64,000 nt of DNA from Clostridiales bacterium (GCA_029256575.1 JAQSXR010000003.1:1-64000); one strand, 5' to 3'. Shown: positions 1 through 8,131, counted from the first letter of the stretch. The notes: generated by a model from the letters alone, not told the origin. Made by a program: numbers and translations.

Positions 1-721
1 TATCTTCGTAGATCATGGCTTACTTCGTAAAAATGAAGGCGATGATGTAGAAAGAATATTTAGAAAACAATTTGATATGAACTTAATCCGAGTAAATGCC
101 CAAGATAGATTCCTAGGCAAATTAGCTGACGTATCCGATCCAGAAACAAAGAGAAAAATAATCGGCGAAGAGTTCATTCGTGTTTTCGAAGAAGAAGCTA
201 AGAAAATAGGAACAGTAGATTTCTTAGTTCAAGGAACAATATACCCTGACGTAATCGAAAGTGGAGTTGGCGATGCAGCAGTAATTAAGAGCCATCATAA
301 TGTAGGCGGACTACCTGATTATGTTGACTTCAAAGAAATAATCGAACCACTCAGAGAATTATTTAAAGACGAAGTTAGACGTGTTGGTATGGAGTTAGAT
401 ATTCCAAGAGATCTAGTAATGAGACAACCATTTCCTGGACCTGGACTTGCAATCAGAATCATTGGTGATATCACACAAGAAAAGATTGATATCTTACAAG
501 ATGCAGATGCCATCTTTAGAGAAGAAATTGCATTAGCAGGCTTAGATAAAGAGATACACCAATACTTTGCGGTTCTTACGAATATGAGAAGCGTTGGAGT
601 AATGGGAGATTCAAGAACTTACGATTATACAGTAGCACTTCGTGGGGTAACGACTTCGGACTTTATGACAGCTGACTGGGCTAGAACGAGTAAACCACCG
701 TCGACGATTGAGTGGGAATAA
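1..721 (+). CDS. guaA: GMP synthase (glutamine-hydrolysing), C-terminal part
   Basis: The gene enters from the left edge; the open frame runs from base 2 ([10 protein letters not shown]) to the TAA at 719-721. It makes GMP from XMP, ATP and glutamine in purine synthesis. The part seen covers the end of the ATP-pyrophosphatase domain and the dimerisation domain. Family hallmarks are visible: [13 protein letters not shown], the [16 protein letters not shown] segment and the terminal PPSTIEWE. The glutaminase domain lies outside the window. The last codons double as an integration site: the final 14 bp recur at 17325-17338. Identification is certain; only the 5' part is missing. Confidence 0.98.
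   Translation, partial: IFVDHGLLRKNEGDDVERIFRKQFDMNLIRVNAQDRFLGKLADVSDPETKRKIIGEEFIRVFEEEAKKIGTVDFLVQGTIYPDVIESGVGDAAVIKSHHNVGGLPDYVDFKEIIEPLRELFKDEVRRVGMELDIPRDLVMRQPFPGPGLAIRIIGDITQEKIDILQDADAIFREEIALAGLDKEIHQYFAVLTNMRSVGVMGDSRTYDYTVALRGVTTSDFMTADWARTSKPPSTIEWE
708..721 (+). repeat. attL-like direct repeat in the guaA 3' end
   Basis: TTGAGTGGGAATAA forms the last codons and stop of guaA and is repeated exactly at 17325-17338. The two copies bracket the accessory block, as expected for the crossover core of a tyrosine-recombinase element inserted at the end of guaA, a known integration hotspot. Confidence 0.8.
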
Positions 722-730
722 AAAAGAGAA

Positions 731-768
731 AGTCTACAAACCTTTTAAATAAGGGTTTGTAGACTTTT
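731..768 (+). terminator. Rho-independent terminator after guaA
   Basis: A 12-bp stem (AGTCTACAAACC paired with GGTTTGTAGACT) is followed by a T-rich tract, 10 bases after the guaA stop. It lies inside the island's left end. Confidence 0.85.
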
Positions 769-779
769 GATTTTAGTTA

Positions 780-799
780 TGGCTCTACTTTGGCTCTAA
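780..799 (+). repeat. Left copy of 20-bp subterminal island repeat
   Basis: TGGCTCTACTTTGGCTCTAA contains two GGCTCTA units 11 bp apart. A copy differing at one base is at 17197-17216 near the right end, in the same orientation. This arrangement suggests arm-type integrase binding sites. The left copy also contains the stop codon of the integrase remnant on the minus strand. Confidence 0.6.
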
Positions 800-1124
800 T
801 TGTATTTTTGAAGAGTTGATTTTATTTATCTTGTTGTCTATCCTTTGAATTGATTTGTTAATGGTGATAGTCTTATTTATAAAATTAATAATTAATATCA
901 GATATGGTAATAGAATAAACTCGCCTATTCTTAGTCCAGTCCAATAAAATACCTCAAAAGCCATTTTTGATTGAGGTTTATGTGATATACATGTTATAAA
1001 ATTTTGATATCCTTCTTTTGTCCAAAAAAGCATTTCATCAGCATTTTTTTCTTCATACTACTAGATTTTTGACAGGGATTTTCTCTCAAATCATAATACT
1101 TAACGACATAATTGAAAATAGTGC
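785..1124 (-). pseudogene. Tyrosine recombinase (phage integrase) fragment, copy 1
   Basis: The open part (785-1033) reads MLFWTKEGYQNF, then MAFEVFYWTGLRIGEF, the box I region of phage-type integrases, then INKSIQRI. It closely matches the same segment of the fragment at 4440-5008. DNA similarity continues upstream to about 1124, but a frameshift in a T-run breaks the reading frame. Everything after box I (the HxxR and tyrosine boxes) is replaced by low-complexity sequence ending LEPK. It is probably the relic of the integrase that inserted the island, lying in the expected place next to guaA. Confidence 0.8.
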
Positions 1125-1593
1125 AATTCATAAAACCGTATAAAAGTACGGTACTTTTTGATCTCATCTAGTATTAATAGTAATATGATAAAAGGACTTA
1201 AATAAATAGACTTAACATTTATATAAAACTTATAGTCACTTTTAATTTAGAATAGCCTATAAAAAGTCATAATACCCTATACCAGAAAAAATGGAATAGG
1301 GCTGTTTTTATTTTATAGTAAAACTTATAAAGCTATACTGAGTAAATGATTTTTTACTAATCTTAAGGAAAATAGAAATTATTTTGTTGAAATTAGTAAA
1401 ATGTGGTATCGTAACATTTACAATATCAACAAAAATGATATAATATTAATATATATTTTTAGAAAATGTAACTAAGTATTATAATGATTCAAGTTGACAG
1501 TAAATAGGCTACAGAAATTTCATCATATTTAGTTCGAATTGCAGATTATAGTAATAATGGGAAGTTGGATATTAGTAGGTCAAGGAGCTTTAT
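1125..1593. other. Non-coding gap with one hairpin
   Basis: About 470 bp of A/T-rich DNA between the integrase relic and the DUF2971 relic. No coding sequence is supported. The only clear structure is the stem-loop at 1275-1310. A GTACGGTAC palindrome occurs near 1146. Confidence 0.6.
1275..1310 (+). terminator. Terminator-like hairpin
   Basis: CCCTATACCA and TGGAATAGGG pair around an A-rich loop, followed by CTGTTTTTATTTT. It is not adjacent to any intact gene and is probably left from a lost one. Confidence 0.5.
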
Positions 1594-2615
1594 ATGAATA
1601 AATTATTAGAATTTTCAGCAGAGTGCGCAGTATGGGAGAATAAATACTATCTTGATTTTGAAAGAATGAAAGGTTCTGTGTTTCATTATACTAGTGCTTT
1701 TGCATTAGAAAACATATTGAAAGGTAGAAAATTGTGGATTACCAAAAGTGATTTTCTAAATGATGAAACTGAATATAAGTATGATATAGAATTATCTAAA
1801 ACAATATTTAAAGAGAAGCGCTATAAATATATAAATGATAATATGTTCCATGAAATAGAAAAACAAATAAAGTCAAATTTAAAGAGAAGTTTTATATTTA
1901 GCACCTCAAGAAATACTGACTCAATAAATTTATGGAGTAATTATTCTAATAATGATGGATATTGTATCGGATTTAATCTTGAAGATATGGAAAAAAGGAT
2001 TCTCAACAAAAAAATATATGTTACCGGTAATATAATGAGTAATAAAGTTTATGGAAAATATTATATTCCAATTAGAGGACAGTTGGAATCTGTTGCAGCA
2101 TATCTATTACAAGTTATTTATGATCTTGATCGGCAAAGAGATATTATTATTGAAATATTTTCTCATATGGAAAACGTATCAGAAAAATATAATTTATACA
2201 GAAAATATAACTGAAAGTGAATTTCCACAACTTAAAGCTATTCATAATGGCGCTATTGATACAGCATTTACAACCTTAATGAAGCAAATACGTCTTTTTA
2301 AAAATCCATTATTTAAACAAGATGAAGAATATAGGATTGTTTTTGAGATAAATAAAAAGCTAGATGTAATAAAGTAAAGCAATTTAATGGTATATTTACT
2401 CCATATATAGAGGTAGGTTTTGATGAAGAAGGTCATTATCATAAAGGATTACCGATTGAATCGATTACTATAGGACCAAAGAATAATTTAGATATTGCTG
2501 AAAGAGGAATGAAACTTTTTCTTGAAAGTTTACAATATAAAACTACGAAAAAAGTCTATCTATTTGTGATGGTAAAATTTTATTGAAAAAATCGGATGTT
2601 CCACTTCGGTATTAA
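1594..2615 (+). pseudogene. DUF2971 family protein, frameshifted
   Basis: The N-terminal 200 codons carry the DUF2971 pattern: VFHYTSAFALENILKGRKLW, then FLNDETEYKYD, then INLWSNYSNNDGYCIGF. The reading frame changes three times: near 2190, near 2375 and near 2560. The pieces join into one protein: NPLFKQDEEYRIVF, then KQFNGIFTPYIEVGF, then ICDGKILLKKSDVPLRY and a stop at 2613-2615. This family is common in defence and accessory islands and has no firm biochemical role. Start ATG at 1594 has AAGGAG 6 bases upstream. Recognition is good; with three frameshifts the gene is dead. Confidence 0.8.
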
Positions 2616-2742
2616 TATTGTGATCTTGATAAAACTACTCTTACAGTTGGAATGTCTGTATAAGAGGGGTAAGCGGAATAATGTGAAGTTTATTTGATGA
2701 TAGTTACAATTATTAATGGTTATCTTACCAGAAGGGAATAGT

Positions 2743-3606
2743 ATGGATAGATATTATGATATAACAAATCCAGATGCTTCTTATGATTGGATACATGAAG
2801 TGTTACATTTGAAAAAAGGTGATTTAATCGAGAAGTATTGTATTAATTGTCACAACGATTTTGATCTTTTCTATGAAATGTTTTTACCACAAATAAAATC
2901 TTTTGATATTGAGAATATGGATATTGTAGCGTTTCAAGTAACAAGTAATAATGATGAATGTGCAGAGATAAAGAAAAACGGATTGCACAACCTGCAATGG
3001 ATATTAAGCAATGACACAGGGTTAAATTCCTTCCTGCAGCAAAGAGGTATACATTTTGACGTAGAAAAAAGGATTATGTATATAGGCGTTTATGGTTATG
3101 ATGTGGATTATGATAAATATAGAGAGTCAAAATATGATTCTGAAAAAAATGAAGGTACTGAAAAGGTAGGTCACAAATTGTATTATGATTTTCGAATCAA
3201 TGCTTTTTTATTCTGTGAGGATATTAACCGATATGGCACAATTCATAAAGCACCGGAGTTTTTATTTACTTTATCTTCTTTCAATGAAAAAACAGTAGGA
3301 ATGGACGAACAATGGGGGAATATAACAAAACAATATGTGGTGAAATTTAAAACAAAATTAAAGAATATTGCTTATTTAACATTTTATGATTGTGAAGAGG
3401 AATATATCTTGGATAGTCAGAATAATTGGATGGAGTTAAGAAAAAAAATGTTATCTAGAGCTATTGAGAGTACCTTTAGTAATTTGGTATCAGAGAAAGT
3501 AGTATATATGAAGCCTGAAATATTTATTAGCCCGAAGGATATATTAGAGTATGCCCCGGCAGAAAAATGGAGAAAAGATGTACTTAAATACTTTGGGAAA
3601 GAATGA
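2743..3606 (+). CDS. Unrecognised protein, first gene of a broken pair
   Basis: This 287-residue protein begins MDRYYDIT; the start at 2743 is chosen because GAAGGG lies about 6 bases upstream, although an ATG at 2716 is in frame. I do not recognise a family. It is acidic and rich in aromatic residues, with no membrane segment and one Cys pair (CINCHN). The stop at 3604-3606 lies one base before the ATG of the next gene (3608), which implies translational coupling and a two-gene unit. The partner gene is frameshifted. Possible roles (phage defence, toxin-antitoxin pair) rest on location only. Confidence 0.6.
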   Translation: MDRYYDITNPDASYDWIHEVLHLKKGDLIEKYCINCHNDFDLFYEMFLPQIKSFDIENMDIVAFQVTSNNDECAEIKKNGLHNLQWILSNDTGLNSFLQQRGIHFDVEKRIMYIGVYGYDVDYDKYRESKYDSEKNEGTEKVGHKLYYDFRINAFLFCEDINRYGTIHKAPEFLFTLSSFNEKTVGMDEQWGNITKQYVVKFKTKLKNIAYLTFYDCEEEYILDSQNNWMELRKKMLSRAIESTFSNLVSEKVVYMKPEIFISPKDILEYAPAEKWRKDVLKYFGKE

Positions 3607-3607
3607 G

Positions 3608-4454
3608 ATGTATCTGTCAGTTGCTGAAATATTAGGGACAGATATTGATATGGTTAGAAAATATATTTTGCAATCTATGAGTGATATTATAGATTGGAAT
3701 TATGATGAACATAGTATAGATAAAATGAATATAGCTGAGCTAATAAAAGAATGTGGTTGTAAAAAGCTGAAAAGAATTGATAGTTTGACTGTTAGCCATA
3801 TTACACCGAGAGAGAATATAGATACTGTGTGGAAAGAGGGATTTATGACTTTACCTCATGTACTGACTAAAAAAATATGTTGTCTAATTATCTTCAAAAA
3901 TTAGGATTTAAGTTTAGTTTTGATGATAAAAAGATTATAATGAAAAGAAACGGAGAAATAGTTGATATAGAAAAACTAGACTTTTCTAATCTGAAAATGC
4001 GTTTAGGTGGTGAAAAAACCCTCAATGATTTTAATGTGAATGGCTATTTATTCATTGATAAATTTGAATTAGTTGCAGTGAGAGGGTGGCTCGGTTCGCC
4101 AGAAATTCTAAAGAGTTTGGCGAATTCTTATTGGAAAATAGTATTGCTGATAACTATGCTGACAAATGTATCAATTATTATGTGTCCTTTGAGGTGCCGA
4201 TAGAAAAGGTAGATATTGAAGGATTCCCTGATTGGCTGGATGAGGACAGAAAGACGGATATTCTTTTGAAATATACAATCAATGCTTTGGCGTATGAAGA
4301 AAATAAAAGAAAGCACTATTTACAAATGTACAACCCAATTATTATGTTGAAAAGAAATTATGCAGTGCCTGGATCTGATATTCGTAAAGTATGGCGTTTT
4401 GACTATAAAGGGAGCAAGTTAGTTCCTATAATATCTTGTCGCTTTATCCTTTGA
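3608..4454 (+). pseudogene. Unrecognised protein, second gene of the pair, frameshifted
   Basis: The product starts MYLSVAEILGTDIDMVRKY and continues through SHITPRENIDTVWKEGFMTL. The frame shifts in an A-run near 3868, continues with MLSNYLQKLGFKFSF and LRLGGEKTLNDF-like text (residues MRLGGEKTLNDF), and shifts again near 4135 to SIADNYADKCINYYVSFEVP and MYNPIIMLKRNYAVPGSDI. Reassembled, it would be about 275 residues of one protein. The 3' end runs into integrase sequence near 4440, so the last codons are of chimeric origin. I do not know the family. It was probably co-translated with the upstream gene. Confidence 0.6.
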
Positions 4455-5008
4455 ATTGATTTATTTATTGAAATAGTCTTATCAATAAAATTAATATCTG
4501 ATACAGTAAAAGCCATAAGCTCACCTATTCTTATTCCAGTCCAATATAATACCTCAAAAGCCATTTTTGAATGAGGTTTATCAGATACACAGACTATAAA
4601 CTCTTGATATTCTTCTTTAGTCCAGAAAAGCATTTCATCAGCATTTTTCTTGCCCATACTACCAGCTTTATGGCATGGGTTTTCTTTAAGATCATAATAC
4701 CTAACAGCATAATTGAAAATAGCTATAAGTTGATTATTAATCGTCTTTAAATAAGTTTCCGCGTACCCCATACCCATTAGATTATTTTGCCACTTACGGA
4801 TATGAGTAGGCTTAATTTGATTTATAGGGGTATTTTCAAAGCAAGGCAATATCTTTAGCTTAATAATATATTTTTTGTTCTCTAAGGTCGAAATACGAAG
4901 CCTGGAGCTCATATCTTCAATGTACAAATCATATAGTGATTCAAAACTCATTGTAGTATCGCTTGATTGCTTTAATAAAAATTCTCGTTCGAATTCAAGA
5001 GCTTCCAT
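4440..5008 (-). pseudogene. Tyrosine recombinase (phage integrase) fragment, copy 2
   Basis: About 190 residues are open. They hold the SAM-like core-binding domain (SFESLYDLYIEDMSSRL, LKTINNQLIAIFNYAVRYY) and the first part of the catalytic domain with box I (VLYWTGIRIGEL). The N-terminal arm-binding domain is missing at the 5008 end. Everything after INKSIQRI is missing at the 4440 end, including the catalytic tyrosine. It is a better preserved paralogue of the fragment at 785-1124 and diverges from it at exactly the same residue, which suggests that the two copies arose by duplication or recombination of one truncated gene. Confidence 0.85.
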
Positions 5009-5039
5009 AAAAAAGAGCGATTAAATAATCGCTCTTTTT
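5009..5039. terminator. Bidirectional terminator hairpin
   Basis: AAAAGAGCGATTA pairs with TAATCGCTCTTTT with a 2-base loop and A/T tracts on both sides. It abuts the broken 5' end of integrase copy 2 and may mark the join of two unrelated segments. Confidence 0.7.
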
Positions 5040-5041
5040 GC

Positions 5042-5334
5042 ATGTAAATTATTATAAGCTCATGATTTTGATAGGGGGGACACGTCCCTTTATCATATTT
5101 TTTGGGTGGATTACTATGATAATCTCGAACAAGTTTTTCATACACTTTAAGTGCTTTCTGGATCCATGTTAAAAATTCGTGCGTTGGTTGAATTATATCT
5201 ACTAAGTATTTTCATACAAGTATGAAAAATCCTAAATCTCCGTATTCTTTCGAGATAGGAGATGTACGTTTTGCATTGGATATACTTTAATTTACCTAGA
5301 ATTGAACATAGAATTTTACTGAAAGCTATCTTAA
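5042..5334. other. Non-coding gap before the cassette-like array
   Basis: No gene is supported; a 64-codon minus-strand frame has no ribosome binding site. The gap contains a GGGGGACACGTCCC palindrome (5070-5094) like the GTCCCC repeats at 51.7 and 57.4 kb, and one arm of an inverted repeat (CTATCTTAATT 5325-5335, AATTAAGATAG 5356-5366). Confidence 0.5.
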
Positions 5335-5363
5335 TTGACAAAATATAGCATAAATGTTAAATT
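5335..5363 (+). promoter_or_regulatory. Candidate sigma-A promoter ahead of the cassette-like array
   Basis: A consensus -35 TTGACA (5335-5340) stands 17 bp before TAAATT (5358-5363). It reads into the duplicated gene fragment and then the row of small genes, all on the same strand. The -10 is only a 4/6 match. Confidence 0.45.
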
Positions 5364-5379
5364 AAGATAGATGAGGTAG

Positions 5380-5493
5380 CAGAAATAGAAGAGATTTCAC
5401 CTAAAATTCTATCACTGAGAATGAGAAACGCAGTTTCACATGATCATTTAAGGATTCAACCATTAGCTCCTGGAAAAGTCATGTTATCCGCAC
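5380..5493 (+). pseudogene. Duplicated 3' fragment of the HEPN gene at 6918-7391
   Basis: Bases 5380-5512 repeat 7255-7407 almost exactly, except that 20 bp (7354-7373) are missing. The fragment encodes the end of the HEPN protein including its RNAVSH motif, then runs into the shared 18-bp boundary motif. It has no start of its own and looks like the tail of a deleted cassette. Confidence 0.85.
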
Positions 5494-5511
5494 TAGTACG
5501 ATAAATTTTAA
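5494..5511 (+). repeat. Cassette-boundary motif, copy A
   Basis: TAGTACGATAAATTTTAA, identical to copy C. It follows the duplicated HEPN tail and precedes the gene at 5529. Confidence 0.85.
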
Positions 5512-5528
5512 TTTTGATGAGGTGTAAT

Positions 5529-6212
5529 ATGGAAGAAATGCAAGCCCTTAATAGGATGCTTTACCTTGATTATTTGAATGAAGAAGAAAAAGCGTTGATT
5601 GATGCTTTGGAAGAAGAATTTAAGAATAGGGGAGCTGATTATACATTAGCTGCGTTGTGGAACTATGATTCGTTTTTAGGTGGTATTGGATGCTATAGTA
5701 TGCCTGCTGATCCTAAAAAGAATCCATTTTCAGGTGGTTATTTAAGATATTTATTTCGTCCACTTCAGTATGTTAGATGTAGCATGGAGATATTAGATTT
5801 AAATTATACTGCACGTGATGCAATTAGAGACACTGGATTGTATCTGGAGTTTGTAATGAAGTTCTCGTTGAAAAAGCGTAGAGGAATATTATCCATCGTT
5901 AATAACAATGGTACATTAGGTAAGTTGTCTCACAAACTCTATAATTTAAAGTCGATTAGTGACGATCAATTTGAGTGCATGAAGAGTATTATAAAGATCT
6001 ATAATAAAAGCAAGCATGAGATTAATTCTGATGTGAACAGAAGTATGAGCTTTGCACCAATAGATGCAGTTGTCTTTTATCTTGTAGCAAGGAAGGTAAC
6101 TATGGATTTATTGATGCCATATTATGATGAGATCTACCAAAATTTTGGTGATCGACTACAATATTTTCACATTAACTATGGATTTATACGGGGCTTTGGA
6201 TTTGTTGAATAG
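5529..6212 (+). CDS. Unrecognised 227-residue protein of the array
   Basis: The start is put at ATG 5529 because GAGGTG lies 5 bases upstream; a TTG at 5514 is in frame but has no such site. The protein is soluble and mostly helical by composition. It has an acidic N-terminus (NEEEKALIDALEEEFKN) and a C-terminal segment YNKSKHEINSDVN followed by FYLVARKV. The KSKHE stretch resembles HEPN/Abi-like helices, but I cannot assign a family. It is bounded on both sides by the 18-bp motif (5494 and 6245) and reads in the same direction as its neighbours. No frameshift is seen. Confidence 0.65.
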   Translation: MEEMQALNRMLYLDYLNEEEKALIDALEEEFKNRGADYTLAALWNYDSFLGGIGCYSMPADPKKNPFSGGYLRYLFRPLQYVRCSMEILDLNYTARDAIRDTGLYLEFVMKFSLKKRRGILSIVNNNGTLGKLSHKLYNLKSISDDQFECMKSIIKIYNKSKHEINSDVNRSMSFAPIDAVVFYLVARKVTMDLLMPYYDEIYQNFGDRLQYFHINYGFIRGFGFVE

Positions 6213-6244
6213 ACCTCGTTGTTTCAATCCTATAACGTCGTATC

Positions 6245-6262
6245 TAGTACGATAAAATTTAA
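6245..6262 (+). repeat. Cassette-boundary motif, copy B
   Basis: TAGTACGATAAAATTTAA, one difference from copies A and C. The left flank TCGTATCTAGTACGA is a near palindrome. Confidence 0.8.
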
Positions 6263-6274
6263 ATTATGAGATGG

Positions 6275-6511
6275 TTGCTGTGCCTAGGCTTGCAGAGCAA
6301 GGGTTAGCAACCAAAAGGGAACTTCTTGTTGTAATTCCGCTTACTATCTATATACTTGTAATTCTGATTATATATTGCAGAAAAGGAAAAGGTGATAAGA
6401 TGAAGAAAATGAGAAAACCTGGAGGGAAAGCATTAAAAGCAACACTACTTGAAACTATTAAAGAAACAAGTGAGAATGGTAGGAAGTGCCCTGCTAGCCT
6501 AAGCACACCAA
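6275..6511. repeat. Short unit bounded by imperfect inverted repeats
   Basis: GTGCCTAGGCTTGCAGAGCA (6280-6299) matches the reverse complement of 6487-6506 at 17 of 20 bases, with weaker matching just outside. The unit fills most of the space between motif copies B and C. A frame inside it (from ATG 6271) encodes a hydrophobic helix (LLVVIPLTIYILVILIIYC) then basic residues, but it has no clear ribosome binding site and reads through motif C, so I do not call it a gene. It could be a miniature transposable element or a cassette with folded ends. Confidence 0.45.
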
Positions 6512-6518
6512 TAATATT

Positions 6519-6536
6519 TAGTACGATAAATTTTAA
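6519..6536 (+). repeat. Cassette-boundary motif, copy C
   Basis: TAGTACGATAAATTTTAA, identical to copy A; it precedes the zinc-ribbon gene at 6576. Confidence 0.85.
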
Positions 6537-6575
6537 GAATCCCTACAATTTTGAATTTGAAAGGAGAAGGTAATT

Positions 6576-6797
6576 ATGAAAAGGATAAAAGGATCAAATG
6601 TTAAAGTGACGACCGATTCAACAGGAGGATTTGTAAGTGTTGATTGGGAGTGTCCATATTGTGGAGATTATAATGCTGGTTTTTATTTTTCTTCCAAAGA
6701 GGACATACTCAATGGTGATTTTAAAATTGATAAAGAATGCGAGAGCTGTAATAAAATGGTGACAATTGAATGCAGAGACTCTGGGGTGCTAATTTAG
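6576..6797 (+). CDS. Small zinc-ribbon protein of the array
   Basis: This 73-residue protein has two Cys pairs, CPYC near residue 27 and CESC near residue 56, typical of a zinc ribbon. The strong site AAAGGAGAAGG lies 6 bases before the ATG. The function is unknown; such proteins may bind nucleic acid or a partner protein. It sits between motif copies C (6519) and D (6856) on the same strand as the other array genes. The frame is intact and the cysteine spacing supports a real gene. Confidence 0.75.
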   Translation: MKRIKGSNVKVTTDSTGGFVSVDWECPYCGDYNAGFYFSSKEDILNGDFKIDKECESCNKMVTIECRDSGVLI

Positions 6798-6855
6798 TAA
6801 AACAAATTCCAGTGTGTACACCACGTTAAATTCCAATTTATAGAGAAAAGTAAAG

Positions 6856-6873
6856 TAGTACTATAAATTTTAA
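6856..6873 (+). repeat. Cassette-boundary motif, copy D
   Basis: TAGTACTATAAATTTTAA, one difference from the consensus. It is followed by a 44-base leader to the HEPN gene. Confidence 0.8.
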
Positions 6874-6917
6874 GGTGTAAGACTAGTTTAATTGGAAAAT
6901 TGTGAAGGAGAATGATT

Positions 6918-7391
6918 ATGTCAGCGTATAGTACAGATGATTATGAGTTTAGTTTTGCAGAACGTACAATTAAAAATTTAGAATTGATACAACGTAGGGT
7001 TTCAGATGAAAAAGAACAAGGAAAAAGCGATAAAGACATTACAGATGCTTTTGAAGTTACTCAACTTATTAATAGTTTTGTGGGGTTATTGATAATACCT
7101 AGACAGAAGTGTTTTAAATATATGCCGGATGATATAAAGTTTCCTCGAAATAGTGCAGCAGAGGAGCTGTTTGGAAGAATTAAGAATGACTCAAATATAT
7201 GTGAATATACCTATTTTAAGCAAAAACGTCTAAATGGGAAATGGGTAAAAACATCAGAAATAGAAGAGATTTCACCTAAAATTCTATCACTGAGAATGAG
7301 AAACGCAGTTTCACATGATCATTTAAGGATTCAACCATTAGCTCCTGGAAAAGCTTTATCAGAGTTATTACTGTCATGTTATCCGCACTAG
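6918..7391 (+). CDS. HEPN-family protein, probable RNase-type defence gene
   Basis: The 157-residue product contains RNAVSH, the Rx4H motif of HEPN ribonucleases, in a helical C-terminus (SLRMRNAVSHDHLRI). Its N-terminus (ERTIKNLEL, VTQLINSFVGLLIIP) resembles the small HEPN family often found on plasmids and in islands. Start 6918 has AAGGAG 7 bases upstream; ATG 6912 is too close to that site. The stop codon TAG is itself the first three bases of motif copy E. A truncated duplicate of the 3' end lies at 5380. HEPN proteins usually cleave RNA in toxin-antitoxin or abortive-infection systems; no antitoxin is obvious beside this one. Confidence 0.75.
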   Translation: MSAYSTDDYEFSFAERTIKNLELIQRRVSDEKEQGKSDKDITDAFEVTQLINSFVGLLIIPRQKCFKYMPDDIKFPRNSAAEELFGRIKNDSNICEYTYFKQKRLNGKWVKTSEIEEISPKILSLRMRNAVSHDHLRIQPLAPGKALSELLLSCYPH

Positions 7392-7406
7392 TACGGTAAA
7401 TTTTAA
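7389..7406 (+). repeat. Cassette-boundary motif, copy E
   Basis: TAGTACGGTAAATTTTAA. It overlaps the HEPN stop codon. The flanking TTATCCGCAC is shared with copy A through duplication. Confidence 0.8.
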
Positions 7407-7442
7407 TTTGAGGTTATATAGGTGGGAAGAAGGAGTGCTGTT

Positions 7443-8108
7443 TTGTTAGAAAATTTAGAAGAATATATAGAGCCCTTTTCACGACATATATGTGATATTG
7501 AAAAAGATTACAGTAGTACACTTCAAAGTATTGAAAACTATTTTAATAAATTTCAAATAGCAGAAGATCTTAAATATGGCTATATGGGCAGAGTTTGGAT
7601 ATTGATTGGAAAAAAGAATGAAGAATCGGCATTCGAGTCATTAATGGTTGCACAAAGTGAGAACATATATAACGAAATTATTACAGATGTCTATTATATG
7701 TACAATGAAGATTACATAAAACGATATGAGAATGATAAGGATTGGAAGTTAGAAAAGGAAATAAGGTATAACCTTGACCTTATAAAAAGTCCACAAAAAG
7801 CTAAAATTAATACAAATAGCAACTTCTATCTATATCCAAAAGATCAATTCAAACATAAGAAGCAGTATTTGTATCGACGTTTAATGAAGAACTATAGGTA
7901 TCTAAAAATTTATGAAATCGATATTGATGTTTATCTTAAGCCTTCGTTTATGTTCGATGAGAGCGAACGTAATATATATGAGTTGGCAAAGGATTATTAT
8001 GCGGAATCAAAATTGGCAATAGAAACAAATTCGTTATATTGGAATTACTATAAGTCAGGTATTGGAAAGCGGGCATTTTATTTTTTTAAAAAAAGCAGAG
8101 AAAGATAA
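7443..8108 (+). CDS. Unrecognised 221-residue protein of the array
   Basis: The start is set at TTG 7443, which has AGGAG 7 bases upstream; an in-frame GTG at 7422 lacks a good site. The sequence is rich in Tyr, Lys and Glu, with no membrane segment and no cysteine pairs. Notable pieces are YGYMGRVWILIGKKNEESAF near the start and YLYPKDQFKHKKQYLYRRL in the middle. I do not recognise the family. It is bounded by motif copies E (7389) and F (8114). The intact frame and spacing support a real gene. Confidence 0.6.
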   Translation: MLENLEEYIEPFSRHICDIEKDYSSTLQSIENYFNKFQIAEDLKYGYMGRVWILIGKKNEESAFESLMVAQSENIYNEIITDVYYMYNEDYIKRYENDKDWKLEKEIRYNLDLIKSPQKAKINTNSNFYLYPKDQFKHKKQYLYRRLMKNYRYLKIYEIDIDVYLKPSFMFDESERNIYELAKDYYAESKLAIETNSLYWNYYKSGIGKRAFYFFKKSRER

Positions 8109-8113
8109 TTTGT

Positions 8114-8131
8114 TAGTATTACAAATTTTAA
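8114..8131 (+). repeat. Cassette-boundary motif, copy F (degenerate)
   Basis: TAGTATTACAAATTTTAA keeps TAGTA and AAATTTTAA but differs in the middle. It is the last recognisable copy and precedes the hsdR tail. Confidence 0.6.

Noticed and set aside
5147-5341. 64-codon minus-strand frame
   Set aside because: No ribosome binding site, low-complexity composition and no recognisable motif.
5494-8131. Classic integron attC sites in the array
   Set aside because: No GTTRRRY/RYYYAAC core pair and no 57-141 bp folded site; the shared motif is only 18 bp and there is no integron integrase.
5494-8131. CRISPR repeats
   Set aside because: The repeat spacing is irregular (260-750 bp) and the intervals contain genes, not spacers.
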